Source of the DNA: JBEBXQ01 sp040391535
Lineage (GTDB): Bacteria; Bacteroidota; Bacteroidia; Cytophagales; Spirosomataceae
Direction: 5' to 3'
Assembly: GCA_040391535.1 (NCBI GenBank)
Contig: JBEBXQ010000138.1
Coordinates: forward strand, 1-12,165
DNA length: 12,165 nt
The notes under the pieces were generated by a model. The model was not told where the DNA came from and searched no databases. It worked only from the letters and a program-made list of their open reading frames with translations. Within the stretch, counting starts at the first letter, position 1, and each line of letters starts with the position of its first letter. The position numbers and the translations under genes are program-made. Shown one piece after another: positions 1 through 7,419 of this stretch.

Positions 1-1355
1 GAATCAGGATTATCTGAAGCCTTATGATAGTTTTTCATGATTTCCTCATCAAAATCACGGAAACCGGGAGTGAAAGTCGGGGCGGGAATTCCTTTGATCG
101 CAAAATTAACGTTATCAGAGCGGTCGAAAAGATTTTGCTCCGGGGCGGGATCTCCTACTACTTCCAGGCCAAAGGCTTTGCAGGCGGTTTCTATTTCAGC
201 TCTGGCACCGGTTCTGTCAAGTCCGATTACTCCCACCAGTCTGGTATCGTTATATCCTGCGCCGTCGCAATTCAGATTAAACACACACTGATTTAAAGGC
301 ATCAGCGGATTCGCTGCATAATGACGGCTGCCTAACAATCCCAGTTCTTCGCCGGTTACAGCTATGAATAAAACAGACCGTTTTGGCTTTTTAGTCATAA
401 ATGACTGGGCTGCAGCCAGCAACCCCACGCAACCAAAAGCATTGTCACGCGCACCGTTAAAAATGGTGTCACCATCAGCAAATTGCGGATCAGAGGCACT
501 TCCGTAACCAATATGGTCATAATGTGCTGTCAGCATCACATATTCTGCTTTCAGCTTAGGGTCTGATCCTGGCAAATAGGCCGCTACGTTATATCCGGTG
601 AATCTGGTCGTATTTCTTCCTTCTGTCCTGAGCTCCATTTGAGTAGCATCTCTGAACAGGCGGGTGATTTTTTCATTTTTACCGTCGATCCAGATATGAG
701 TAAAAGGATTCTCGTCAGTCTTCTGATCATCCAGTGAAATGCGCTCCTGCCCGAAATAACTGCTTACAAACTGCCATGGTGAGGTGATATTAAAAATTTC
801 CACTACTGCCACTGCACCTTTTTCTTTAGCAATCCTGCGCTTTTCGACAGATGAAGCGATCGTTTGTGACGGATTCTGCACCTCGGCAGTACCACTTTGT
901 ACCAGCACTATTTTGCCTTTTGCATCCAGATTGGCATAATCTTCTTCAAATCCGAAAGCCGCATACATGACAGGCGCATTCAGTTCTGTTTTTTTCCCGC
1001 TGACCAGCAACCACTCTCCACCTGAAGACGGCAGATCCTGGCTGTCTATTCTGATATTACCTGCTCCCGGAGCGCTTGCCCGCTGAAAAGGTACTTCCTG
1101 AAAAAAGCTGTCGGTGCCGGGTACCGGCTGCAGGCCGAATTTTCTAAAATTTTCAGCCAGATAACGGGCAGCTACCAGGTTTCCCTGATCTCCGGTTTTA
1201 CGGCCCAGTAATTCATCTGCTGCCAGGAAACGCATATGCGCTTCCATTTCTGATTTCTGAAGTTTATATTCAGGAAGATCCTGTACTTTCTGTGCAGTGG
1301 CAGTCTGAACCCAGAGTAACGACAGCAGCGAAGTTGTTACGAATAATTTCCGCAT
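1..1355 (-). CDS. Secreted M28 family metallopeptidase with PA domain (3' end cut by window edge)
   Basis: Zinc-dependent exopeptidase-like protein, probably cleaving peptides in the periplasm or outside the cell. The visible 451 residues begin with a signal peptide (MRKLF, hydrophobic core, TATA then QK, cleavage near residue 22). A PA-type insertion lies around residues 100-250, marked by the strand DAKGKIVLVQSG near 144-155. The M28 catalytic domain follows, with all expected co-catalytic zinc ligands and the general base visible: H278 (AHYDHIG), D304 (GARDNAFG), E336/E337 (TGEELGLLGS), D364 (NCDGAG) and H444 (NYHKASD). The reading frame is still open at base 1, so the C-terminus is missing from the window. 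The start at 1355 is chosen because it gives a complete signal peptide and lies just downstream of a good promoter. The gene is separated by 104 bases from the lipoprotein gene upstream and is probably its own transcript. The exact substrate cannot be read from sequence. Confidence 0.93.
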   Translation of the reverse strand, partial: MRKLFVTTSLLSLLWVQTATAQKVQDLPEYKLQKSEMEAHMRFLAADELLGRKTGDQGNLVAARYLAENFRKFGLQPVPGTDSFFQEVPFQRASAPGAGNIRIDSQDLPSSGGEWLLVSGKKTELNAPVMYAAFGFEEDYANLDAKGKIVLVQSGTAEVQNPSQTIASSVEKRRIAKEKGAVAVVEIFNITSPWQFVSSYFGQERISLDDQKTDENPFTHIWIDGKNEKITRLFRDATQMELRTEGRNTTRFTGYNVAAYLPGSDPKLKAEYVMLTAHYDHIGYGSASDPQFADGDTIFNGARDNAFGCVGLLAAAQSFMTKKPKRSVLFIAVTGEELGLLGSRHYAANPLMPLNQCVFNLNCDGAGYNDTRLVGVIGLDRTGARAEIETACKAFGLEVVGDPAPEQNLFDRSDNVNFAIKGIPAPTFTPGFRDFDEEIMKNYHKASDNPD

Positions 1356-1396
1356 GTAATGTTTAGATTTTATGGCTTGTAACTTATAAAAACAAT

Positions 1397-1428
1397 CAAA
1401 GATAAAATTGTTAATTACATTGCCCAAA
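1397..1428 (-). promoter_or_regulatory. Bacteroidota-type promoter for the M28 peptidase gene
   Basis: On the minus strand, TTTG (1425-1428) is followed after 20 bases by TATCTTTG (1397-1404), an exact match to the TAnnTTTG -7 element of the Bacteroidota primary sigma factor. The -7 element ends 41 bases before the ATG at 1355, leaving a short leader. This supports separate transcription of the peptidase gene. Confidence 0.65.
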
Positions 1429-1459
1429 AAGGGAGTAAAGTATCAGGAAATACAGAAAG

Positions 1460-2041
1460 TCAATACTGAACTATTCCGCTGATATCAAACGTATTTTTCC
1501 CGAGAAACAGTACTTCCTGATAGCCTGATATCCGGTAATCGGCAATCAGCCACCGGCCGTTGACCTCTCCTGCGTGCAGAACGAGATTTTTTTCCATATC
1601 AAACAGTTTATTCTTCCGGTAAAGCTCAATTTCCAGCTTCTCAGGTAAATTGTTGTCAGGATTCAGCTGGATTTTCATGCGCTTTACAGGCAGGGATTCT
1701 CCTTCTTTCAGGATGTATTCCGTAGACACAGCATCTGTTTTCAGCACCGTGTAACTCGGCAGATAGGATACCTTATTAATATCCGAGGTCAGGAAAAGAT
1801 CAAGCTCCTCAGCCCAGTCCACATCGGATAAAGTCATTTGTTCGTCCTGCTCCTGTAGCTGGTTATGACGTTTCACTTCAGGATTTATTTTTTCAAGCGT
1901 CTCAATCTGTCCGGAAATAAATTGATGGGTATCATAAAAAACGGATTCCCCGCTTTGCTTCTCTTCGCTGCCGCATGAGGTCAGTACGAATAGGCAAAAC
2001 AGGGAAAAGCCCGCGCTTTTTTTCAATGTTTTCTGAAACAT
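1460..2041 (-). CDS. Hypothetical lipoprotein, translationally coupled to gpmI
   Basis: 193 residues. I do not recognise a named family. A basic N-terminus (KTLKK) and a hydrophobic stretch end in the lipobox LTSC with the lipidated cysteine at residue 23, so the protein is exported and membrane anchored. The mature part is acidic at first (GSEEKQSGES), then mixed alpha/beta, without cysteines or recognisable catalytic motifs. The C-terminal half (about 115-193) alternates short hydrophobic strands with charged turns, like a beta-rich lipid- or protein-binding fold, but this is only an impression. The ATG starts one base after the gpmI stop codon, so the two are almost certainly co-transcribed and probably coupled in translation. 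Nothing in its sequence suggests a role in glycolysis. The pairing may simply reflect operon history. Confidence 0.85.
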   Translation of the reverse strand: MFQKTLKKSAGFSLFCLFVLTSCGSEEKQSGESVFYDTHQFISGQIETLEKINPEVKRHNQLQEQDEQMTLSDVDWAEELDLFLTSDINKVSYLPSYTVLKTDAVSTEYILKEGESLPVKRMKIQLNPDNNLPEKLEIELYRKNKLFDMEKNLVLHAGEVNGRWLIADYRISGYQEVLFLGKNTFDISGIVQY

Positions 2042-2042
2042 A

Positions 2043-3581
2043 TTACTTTAGCAATAAGCTGGTTCCGGTCATTTCTGCTGGTTGTGCCACTCCCACAATA
2101 TCCAGGATGGTAGGTGCTATGTCAGCCAGTTTACCATTGGCAATAGCAGCCGGCGCATTATTATCTACCAGAATACATGGCACCAGATTGGTTGAGTGTT
2201 GGGTATTAGGGGTTCCGTCGTCATTGCGCATATAATCAGAGTTACCGTGATCAGCAATAATGATGGAAGCATACCCATGTTCCAGTCCCGCAGTAACAAC
2301 GTCCCTGACACAGGAGTCGACTGTTTCGCAGGCTTTAACGGCAGCTTCAAAAACGCCCGTATGCCCGACCATATCCGGATTGGCAAAATTAAGACAAACG
2401 AAATCGACCTCTTCCTTCTGAAGCTCAGGTACAATTTTATCCCTGATATCAAAGGCCGACATTTCAGGTTTGAGATCATAGGTAGCTACTTTCGGAGAGG
2501 GACAAAGCAAACGGCTTTCCCCTGCGAAAGGTTCTTCCCTTCCTCCGGAAAAGAAGAAAGTCACATGCGGATACTTCTCGGTTTCCGCAATTCTGATCTG
2601 TTTTTTCCCTGCCGCAGCCAATACTTCTCCTAAGGTATTATTAAGATTATCCTTGTCAAAAATCACTTTGACATTCCGGAAGGTATCATCATAGTTGGTG
2701 AGAGTTACATAGTAGAGATCCAGTGCTTTCATATCCTGCTCCGGAAAATCTTTCTGTGTGAGGGCTTCTGTAATTTCACGGCCGCGGTCGGTCCGGAAAT
2801 TAAAGCACAGCACCACATCCCCGTCTGCAATGGTTCCGACAGGTTGCCCTGATCCATCCACTACCACCAACGGCTTGATGAACTCATCGGTCACCCCCTC
2901 CTGATAGGAGGTTTCAATAGCGGCACCGACCTGTCCTGCCTGTATTTTTTCTCCGGCACCATGCACCATTGCATCATAGGCCAGTTTTACACGCTCCCAG
3001 CGTTTATCGCGGTCCATAGCATAGTAACGGCCCGTAACGGAAGCGATTTTCCCGGTGGTAAGGGCTAAATGCTGTTCAAGCTCACTGATGAATCCCAAAC
3101 CGCTCTTAGGATCACAGTCACGGCCGTCAGTAAATGCGTGTACAAAAACATCCTTCAACCCATACTGACCGGCAATAGTAGCCAACCCCTTGAGGTGATT
3201 GATATGGGAATGGACACCACCGTCTGACACCAGCCCGATAAAATGTACTTTTTTGTGATTTTCTCTGGCATAATTAAAGGCCTTCACCACCTCAGGTTCC
3301 TGAGCCAGTGCGCCTTCCTCTACCGCCTTATTTATTTTAACCAGATCCTGATAAACAACTCTCCCGGCTCCAAGATTGGTATGCCCCACTTCCGAATTCC
3401 CCATTTGTCCGTCGGGTAATCCTACTGCCAGACCGGATGCCTCCAGCTTGCTGTGAGGATAACTTGCCAGAATATGGTTGTAGAACGGAGTACTGGCAGC
3501 GGCTATGGCTGAACGGTCTTCCTCCCCTGCTTTAGGAATTCCCCAACCGTCCATTATAATTAAAATAACTTTATTGCTCAT
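2043..3581 (-). CDS. gpmI: 2,3-bisphosphoglycerate-independent phosphoglycerate mutase
   Basis: Cytoplasmic glycolytic and gluconeogenic enzyme that interconverts 3- and 2-phosphoglycerate through a phosphoserine intermediate, normally manganese dependent. At 512 residues it has the usual family length and is intact. Visible landmarks: D11 in the first metal site (MDGWG), the catalytic serine S63 in GQMGNSEVGHTNLGAGR, the substrate-binding DGRD at 152-155, NFRTDRGRE in the middle, and the second metal cluster ADHGNSDYM followed by HSTNLVPC near the C-terminus. It acts directly before enolase, whose gene lies about 1 kb upstream on the same strand. It starts 55 bases after the phosphatase stop. 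A one-mismatch -7 element (CATATTTG, minus strand) lies in that gap, but without a clear -33 partner, so read-through from the upstream genes is also possible. Confidence 0.97.
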   Translation of the reverse strand: MSNKVILIIMDGWGIPKAGEEDRSAIAAASTPFYNHILASYPHSKLEASGLAVGLPDGQMGNSEVGHTNLGAGRVVYQDLVKINKAVEEGALAQEPEVVKAFNYARENHKKVHFIGLVSDGGVHSHINHLKGLATIAGQYGLKDVFVHAFTDGRDCDPKSGLGFISELEQHLALTTGKIASVTGRYYAMDRDKRWERVKLAYDAMVHGAGEKIQAGQVGAAIETSYQEGVTDEFIKPLVVVDGSGQPVGTIADGDVVLCFNFRTDRGREITEALTQKDFPEQDMKALDLYYVTLTNYDDTFRNVKVIFDKDNLNNTLGEVLAAAGKKQIRIAETEKYPHVTFFFSGGREEPFAGESRLLCPSPKVATYDLKPEMSAFDIRDKIVPELQKEEVDFVCLNFANPDMVGHTGVFEAAVKACETVDSCVRDVVTAGLEHGYASIIIADHGNSDYMRNDDGTPNTQHSTNLVPCILVDNNAPAAIANGKLADIAPTILDIVGVAQPAEMTGTSLLLK

Positions 3582-3636
3582 TTAAATTCTTCTGATATAG
3601 GTTAACTAAACATCAAATATGAAGCGTATACTTCAG

Positions 3637-4161
3637 CTATACTCTGAATGTATAACCACCTTGTTTGATAAGAAATTCCAAAAACTTTTCGCCTGCACGG
3701 TCTACAATGTCAAACACTTCTTCAAATGCTTCCTGTCCTTTGGCATAGTAAGGATCCGGAACGATGGTCTCTTCTCCCCTATGAGGATCAAAAGGCCTGT
3801 AGAGCATTACCTTTTCGCCCAAATGCTGAATTCCCTCCTTTTTTGCCAATGCAATGATTTCATTATAATTATTTTCATCCATTGCCAGAATATAATCAAA
3901 TCTGAAAAAATCATCGGCAATGAATTTGCGGGATTTGTGTGTTAATTCAAAACCTCTGCCGGTGGCCGTACGCCGCATCCGCAGATCAGCCAGCAGGCCG
4001 TCATGGTATCCTGAAGTACCCGCAGAGTCACAGGAAATCCACTTTGTCAGTCCTGCCTTTTCGACTTTGTCCCTGAAAACACCTTCGGCAACAGGTGAGC
4101 GGCAGATATTGCCCAGGCACACAAACAAAACATTTATTTTCTTTTCAGGAGTGTTATTCAT
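3637..4161 (-). CDS. Low-molecular-weight protein tyrosine phosphatase
   Basis: 174 residues, cytoplasmic. The P-loop CLGNICRS gives nucleophile C15 and phosphate-binding R21 in the family pattern C-x5-R, here at residues 15-22 (VCLGNICRSP). The general-acid loop DPYY is at 136-139 (VPDPYYAKG), with two tyrosines as in phosphatases that are themselves tyrosine-phosphorylated. Both motifs are complete, so the enzyme should be active. Family members dephosphorylate tyrosine on proteins, often the kinases that control polysaccharide export, but no capsule or kinase gene is in this window, so the partner is unknown. Its ATG follows the stop of the FtsB-like gene with no base between, so the two are co-translated. 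It is slightly longer than typical members because of an extended C-terminal helix. Confidence 0.95.
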   Translation of the reverse strand: MNNTPEKKINVLFVCLGNICRSPVAEGVFRDKVEKAGLTKWISCDSAGTSGYHDGLLADLRMRRTATGRGFELTHKSRKFIADDFFRFDYILAMDENNYNEIIALAKKEGIQHLGEKVMLYRPFDPHRGEETIVPDPYYAKGQEAFEEVFDIVDRAGEKFLEFLIKQGGYTFRV

Positions 4162-4488
4162 TTAATCTTCGATAGGTTTACCATTCTCGTCTACCATAAT
4201 GTAGACATCTTCATTGGGCTTACGCATATAGTATTTTTCCCTCGCCCACTTTTCGATCAGTTTCTGATTTCCGAATACTTCCTCTCTTTCCGCTTTCACC
4301 TGAATAATCATCTCCTGGTAATACTTTTTCTGTACTTCCAGGTCTTTGAGTTTGCGGTAATTATTCCAGACTACCGCAACGTTATTTTCATCAATAAACA
4401 GGATCCAGATTAACCAGATCAGAAAGGAAAGAATATAAAATCTGCCGAAAGGTTTGAGCTTTCTGTAAATTGTCCTAAGATTAACCAT
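4162..4488 (-). CDS. FtsB/DivIC-like septum formation initiator
   Basis: Small bitopic membrane protein of the division apparatus, expected to act with FtsL and FtsQ/DivIB homologues at the septum. The ATG at 4488 gives 108 residues. A longer frame reaches a TTG at 4566, but those extra 26 residues (including FTCICSG) are unlike the family and would lie inside an RNA hairpin, so I reject them. The order is typical: a basic cytoplasmic tail (residues 1-16), one transmembrane helix (about 17-33, rich in I, L, W and F), a charged coiled coil (about 42-73, YRKLKDLEVQKKYYQEM onwards), then the conserved end LIEKWAREKYYMRKPNEDVY, which matches the family pattern of an A-R-E-K-Y helix before a P-x-E segment. 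It overlaps nothing and abuts the phosphatase start. No clear promoter was found directly upstream. Whether it should be called FtsB or DivIC is a naming choice I leave open. Confidence 0.9.
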   Translation of the reverse strand: MVNLRTIYRKLKPFGRFYILSFLIWLIWILFIDENNVAVVWNNYRKLKDLEVQKKYYQEMIIQVKAEREEVFGNQKLIEKWAREKYYMRKPNEDVYIMVDENGKPIED

Positions 4489-4537
4489 AACACGCTGTAA
4501 GCTAACAAGTCCGGAACAGATACAAGTGAAGTCAGAA

Positions 4538-4578
4538 GAAGCAGTTGCTTTATCCCATGCGGACAAAACAACTGCTTC
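4538..4578 (-). other. Strong RNA hairpin between eno and the ftsB-like gene
   Basis: A perfect 10-bp inverted repeat (GAAGCAGTTG with CAACTGCTTC) continues inward on the minus-strand transcript for eight more pairs, including two G-U wobbles, leaving a five-base loop GCAUG: 18 pairs in all. The wobbles become A-C mismatches on the plus strand, so the structure fits RNA made from the minus strand. It is not followed by a U-run, so it is not a canonical intrinsic terminator. A role in attenuation, transcript processing or protection of the eno mRNA 3' end is possible. Confidence 0.6.
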
Positions 4579-4586
4579 AGCACTAT

Positions 4587-4603
4587 TCCTGCATTAAGCA
4601 GGA
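4587..4603 (-). other. Small hairpin just downstream of eno
   Basis: TCCTGC and GCAGGA form a perfect 6-bp stem around a five-base loop (TTAAT on the minus strand), starting 11 bases after the enolase stop codon. It is directly followed by the larger hairpin, giving a tandem pair at the 3' end of the eno transcript. No U-run follows. Confidence 0.45.
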
Positions 4604-4614
4604 CAACGTTTTAA

Positions 4615-5886
4615 TCAGAATTTCAGGCCGGGGAAGTAAGCGTTTTCTCCTAATTCCTCCTCGATACGCAATAGCTGATTGTATTTAGCCATCCTGTCAG
4701 AGCGGGAAGCAGAACCGGTTTTAATCTGTCCGGTGTTCAAGGCTACGGCCAGGTCGGCGATCGTCGCATCTTCTGTTTCACCCGAACGGTGCGACATCAC
4801 ATTTTTGTAACCGTTTCTGGTAGCCAGATTAACCGTATCAATCGTTTCTGTCAAAGAACCGATCTGGTTCACTTTTACAAGAACGGCATTTGCAACACCC
4901 TGCTCAATACCTTGTTTCAAACGCTCGACATTGGTAACGAACAAGTCATCTCCTACCAGTTGTACTTTCTTGCCAATATTGTCGGTCAGTAATTTCCAGC
5001 CACTCCAGTCATCCTCGTCCAGGCCGTCTTCAATAGAAATAATCGGGTATTTATTCACCCATTCCTCCCAGTAGCCAGCCATTTCAGGAGAAGAAAGTTT
5101 ACGGCCGTCTGATTTTTTGAAATGATAAACACCATTTTCATAAAACTCAGAAGAAGCCGCATCAAGCGCGATGAAGATTTCTTCACCTGGTTTGTAACCC
5201 GCTTTTTCAATCGCCTGTAATACCACTTCAATAGCCTCCTCGTTGGATTTGATGTTAGGGGCAAATCCACCTTCATCACCTACGTTTGTAGAATAGCCTT
5301 TGCTTTTCAATACTTTTTTCAGCGTATGGAATACTTCAACGCCCATACGAAGGGAATCCGAGAAGGTATCAGCCTTAGCCGGAACGATCATGAATTCCTG
5401 GAAGTCGATAGAGTTATCAGCATGAGAACCTCCGTTGAGGATGTTCATCAAAGGTACAGGCAAAGTGTTTGCGTTCGTACCACCAACGTAGCGGTATAAA
5501 GGCAGACCGGCTTCCTGAGCCGCCGCTTTGGCCAGTGCCAGAGAAACACCCAGAATCGCATTTGCACCTAATTTAGCTTTATTGGCTGTACCGTCCAGCT
5601 CAAGCAGGATCTTATCGACAAGGTTCTGCTCAAACACTGAAATACCGATGATCTCCGGATATATAATGTCATTTACATTCTCAACAGCCTTTAATACACC
5701 TTTACCCACATATACAGCATCATCTTCATCCCGAAGTTCTACTGCCTCGTGCTTTCCGGTAGAAGCTCCGGAAGGGACTGCTGCACGGCCTAAAAATCCG
5801 TTTTCTGTCCGAATATCAACTTCTACTGTCGGATTTCCTCTTGAATCCAGAATCTGTCTGGCATGTACTGACTGAATAGTACTCAT
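4615..5886 (-). CDS. eno: Enolase (phosphopyruvate hydratase)
   Basis: Cytoplasmic, magnesium-dependent enzyme that dehydrates 2-phosphoglycerate to phosphoenolpyruvate. In many bacteria it is also found with RNA-degrading complexes or on the surface. At 423 residues it is complete and of standard length. Landmarks: the N-terminal capping-domain loop SGASTGKHEA (40-49), acid E205 in DEGGFAP, metal ligands D242 (ALDAASSEF), E286 (SIEDGLDEDD) and D313 (GDDLFVTN), catalytic base K338 in LVKVNQIGSLTET, the SHRSGETEDATIADLA loop (365-380) and K389 in QIKTGS. The start at 5886 gives the usual MSTIQSVHARQILDSRGNPT beginning. It is divergent from the rhodanese-thioredoxin gene, with 129 bases between start codons. 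I found only poor -7 candidates for eno in that gap. Confidence 0.98.
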   Translation of the reverse strand: MSTIQSVHARQILDSRGNPTVEVDIRTENGFLGRAAVPSGASTGKHEAVELRDEDDAVYVGKGVLKAVENVNDIIYPEIIGISVFEQNLVDKILLELDGTANKAKLGANAILGVSLALAKAAAQEAGLPLYRYVGGTNANTLPVPLMNILNGGSHADNSIDFQEFMIVPAKADTFSDSLRMGVEVFHTLKKVLKSKGYSTNVGDEGGFAPNIKSNEEAIEVVLQAIEKAGYKPGEEIFIALDAASSEFYENGVYHFKKSDGRKLSSPEMAGYWEEWVNKYPIISIEDGLDEDDWSGWKLLTDNIGKKVQLVGDDLFVTNVERLKQGIEQGVANAVLVKVNQIGSLTETIDTVNLATRNGYKNVMSHRSGETEDATIADLAVALNTGQIKTGSASRSDRMAKYNQLLRIEEELGENAYFPGLKF

Positions 5887-5947
5887 CTTAAACGCTGTGT
5901 TTGATGGTTAATATAGTATTTATAAATCCCACAAATTAAATTAAAAT

Positions 5948-5980
5948 TTTGCTCATGTGCCTAGTATATGCCTACTTTAA
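5948..5980 (+). promoter_or_regulatory. Possible promoter of the rhodanese-thioredoxin gene
   Basis: TTTG at 5948-5951 is followed after 21 bases by TACTTTAA (5973-5980), which matches the TAnnTTTG -7 element at six of eight positions. The element ends 35 bases before the ATG. The match is weak. This is the best candidate in the AT-rich gap between the divergent genes, not a firm call. Confidence 0.3.
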
Positions 5981-6015
5981 CATTAATTTTACACGTTCAA
6001 CATTAAAAATCAAAA

Positions 6016-6729
6016 ATGAAAATTGGATTTGGCTTATTCTTTCTGCTGTGTTTATCGGCTTTAAGCTCTTTTGGGCAGAAAGTTCTCACTTCTGATGAGT
6101 TCGAGCAAAAATTAAAAGAAAAACAAAATGCCCAGCTGATTGATGTCAGGACTCCCGGCGAATATCAGGGCGGGCACATTCCTGAAGCCGATAATATTGA
6201 CTTCAAAAATGAAAACTTCCGGAAACAGATTCAGTCACTGGATAAAAACAAACCTGTATTTCTTTACTGCCTTGGCGGAGTAAGAAGCAAGACTGCCTCT
6301 GAACTGCTTGTCAAAGAAGGTTTCAGAGAAGTGTATGATCTGGAGGGCGGGTATGCCAAATGGGACAGCGAGAACAAAGCGGTGAAAATGCCGGTGACCA
6401 AAACAGAAAAAACAAAAGGGAATACGGTTACTCAGGCAGAATTTGACAAACTGGTAAGCGGTAGTCAGCCGGTATTGATCGATTTTTACGCTCCCTGGTG
6501 CGGCCCCTGCATTAAGATGATGCCTGCCATTAAGAAACTGACCGCTGAATATGCCGGTAAAGCGACCGTGAAGACCATTGATTATGATAACAATAAGGAA
6601 CTGGTCAAAAAAATGGGAGTAAGTGCTATTCCGGTCACGCTGATCTACAAAAACGGAAAAGTAGTATGGAAAGCCACAGGATATCAGAGTGAAGAGCAAC
6701 TCAGAGCCGCTATAACGGCGCAATTGTAA
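6016..6729 (+). CDS. Exported rhodanese-thioredoxin fusion protein
   Basis: 237 residues with two redox/sulfur domains in one exported chain. A signal peptide (MKIGFG, then a Leu-rich core) is cut near residue 20 (SFG before QKVLT). The rhodanese domain (about 22-123) has the LIDVRTPGEYQGGHIPEA strand and a complete active-site loop CLGGVRS with C85. After a Lys/Thr-rich linker (about 124-138), the thioredoxin domain (about 139-237) has the WCGPC motif at 161-165 and the cis-proline AIP (P206). Both catalytic centres are intact. The inferred location is the periplasm, where it could handle persulfides or reduce disulfides. The thioredoxin half would need an electron donor such as a DsbD/CcdA-type protein, and none is in the window. 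It stands alone between eno and a strong terminator. Confidence 0.93.
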   Translation: MKIGFGLFFLLCLSALSSFGQKVLTSDEFEQKLKEKQNAQLIDVRTPGEYQGGHIPEADNIDFKNENFRKQIQSLDKNKPVFLYCLGGVRSKTASELLVKEGFREVYDLEGGYAKWDSENKAVKMPVTKTEKTKGNTVTQAEFDKLVSGSQPVLIDFYAPWCGPCIKMMPAIKKLTAEYAGKATVKTIDYDNNKELVKKMGVSAIPVTLIYKNGKVVWKATGYQSEEQLRAAITAQL

Positions 6730-6742
6730 TAAAACGCCTTTT

Positions 6743-6779
6743 AAAATCCCGGCTGAAGAGAAATCCGCCGGGATTTTTT
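6743..6779. terminator. Bidirectional intrinsic terminator
   Basis: A perfect 11-bp stem (AAAATCCCGGC, 6743-6753, with GCCGGGATTTT, 6767-6777) around a 13-base loop. It runs into six T on the plus strand and into an A/T-rich arm ending TTTTAAAA on the minus strand. It lies 13 bases after the thioredoxin-fusion stop and just past the stop of the convergent GyrI-like gene, so it can end both transcripts. Confidence 0.9.
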
Positions 6780-6783
6780 ATAT

Positions 6784-7419
6784 CTACCGGGCCTGCCTGA
6801 CCGGTTCTCTGAGGATAGTTCTGAGTTTCTCAGGTGCGGTTTTATTAAAATCAGAAAGATATATTTCATGGTGCAGCCCGTTTTTGAGCCAGCCGCCTTT
6901 TTCCGAAAAATCTTTTAATAATTGCAACGTCTCAGGTTCGGTATCAAAGGGTCCTTTATGCAGCATTTGTATGGCAGTATGTGCCTCTATTGAAAACCAG
7001 GTTACCTTTTTGATGATTTCAAGTTTCTTTTTCAGAAAGGCTGATTCCACGCAGCGGGATACTTCTTCGGGAAGCACAAATTCGGGCAAACGGATCAGTA
7101 AGCGGTAATGCCACTCCTCTCTTGGCACCAGCTGTGGTGTATCATTCATGGAGATGCCTGCATATTTATCCTCATCAAACCACCAGAGCCCTTCCAGTTT
7201 GGCAACCACGAAGTCCTGCTCCTCCGCTTTATACCGGAATTTCAGCGTATAGGCAACTGTATACAGCGCCGAGATATTTTCAGCAAACGCTTGTCCGGAC
7301 GGATTGCCTTTCCCTTCAATCGACAGATAATGTGCCTTTTCCACCTCTGTCACTTCCGGTTTCGAAGAAGCATTATAATATGCTTTGTATATGCGGGATA
7401 AGTCCAGTTTTGTCATCAT
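6784..7419 (-). CDS. GyrI-like small-molecule-binding domain protein
   Basis: 211 residues, cytoplasmic, no signal peptide or DNA-binding domain. The sequence has the layout of the stand-alone GyrI-like family: an opening DLSRIYKAYYNASSKPE, the KGNPSG turn (37-42), KLEGLWWF (74-81), QMLHKGPFDTEPETLQLL (151-168) and HHEIYLSDFNKTAPEKL (183-199). Related domains bind hydrophobic or cationic small molecules, and some act as the effector domain of AraC/MerR regulators or as antidotes to gyrase inhibitors. Which of these applies here is unknown. Its first ATG overlaps the DinB-like stop codon in ATGATGA, so either of two adjacent ATGs (7419 or 7416) could be used. Both are in frame and coupled to the upstream gene. 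Together with DinB it looks like a small detoxification or stress pair. Confidence 0.85.
   Translation of the reverse strand: MMTKLDLSRIYKAYYNASSKPEVTEVEKAHYLSIEGKGNPSGQAFAENISALYTVAYTLKFRYKAEEQDFVVAKLEGLWWFDEDKYAGISMNDTPQLVPREEWHYRLLIRLPEFVLPEEVSRCVESAFLKKKLEIIKKVTWFSIEAHTAIQMLHKGPFDTEPETLQLLKDFSEKGGWLKNGLHHEIYLSDFNKTAPEKLRTILREPVRQAR

Noticed and set aside
24..296. Plus-strand open frames at the left edge
   Set aside because: They lie opposite the M28 peptidase frame, which has a signal peptide and all zinc ligands across this same stretch. They have no promoter or recognisable domain.
4489..4566. TTG start extending the FtsB-like protein by 26 residues
   Set aside because: The extension lacks family resemblance and starts within the strong hairpin. 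The ATG at 4488 gives the normal tail-transmembrane-coiled-coil layout.
6235..6723. Long minus-strand frame (162 codons) opposite the thioredoxin fusion
   Set aside because: The plus-strand gene has two intact, well-known active sites. The antisense product is rich in Phe/His/Ser with no recognisable fold.
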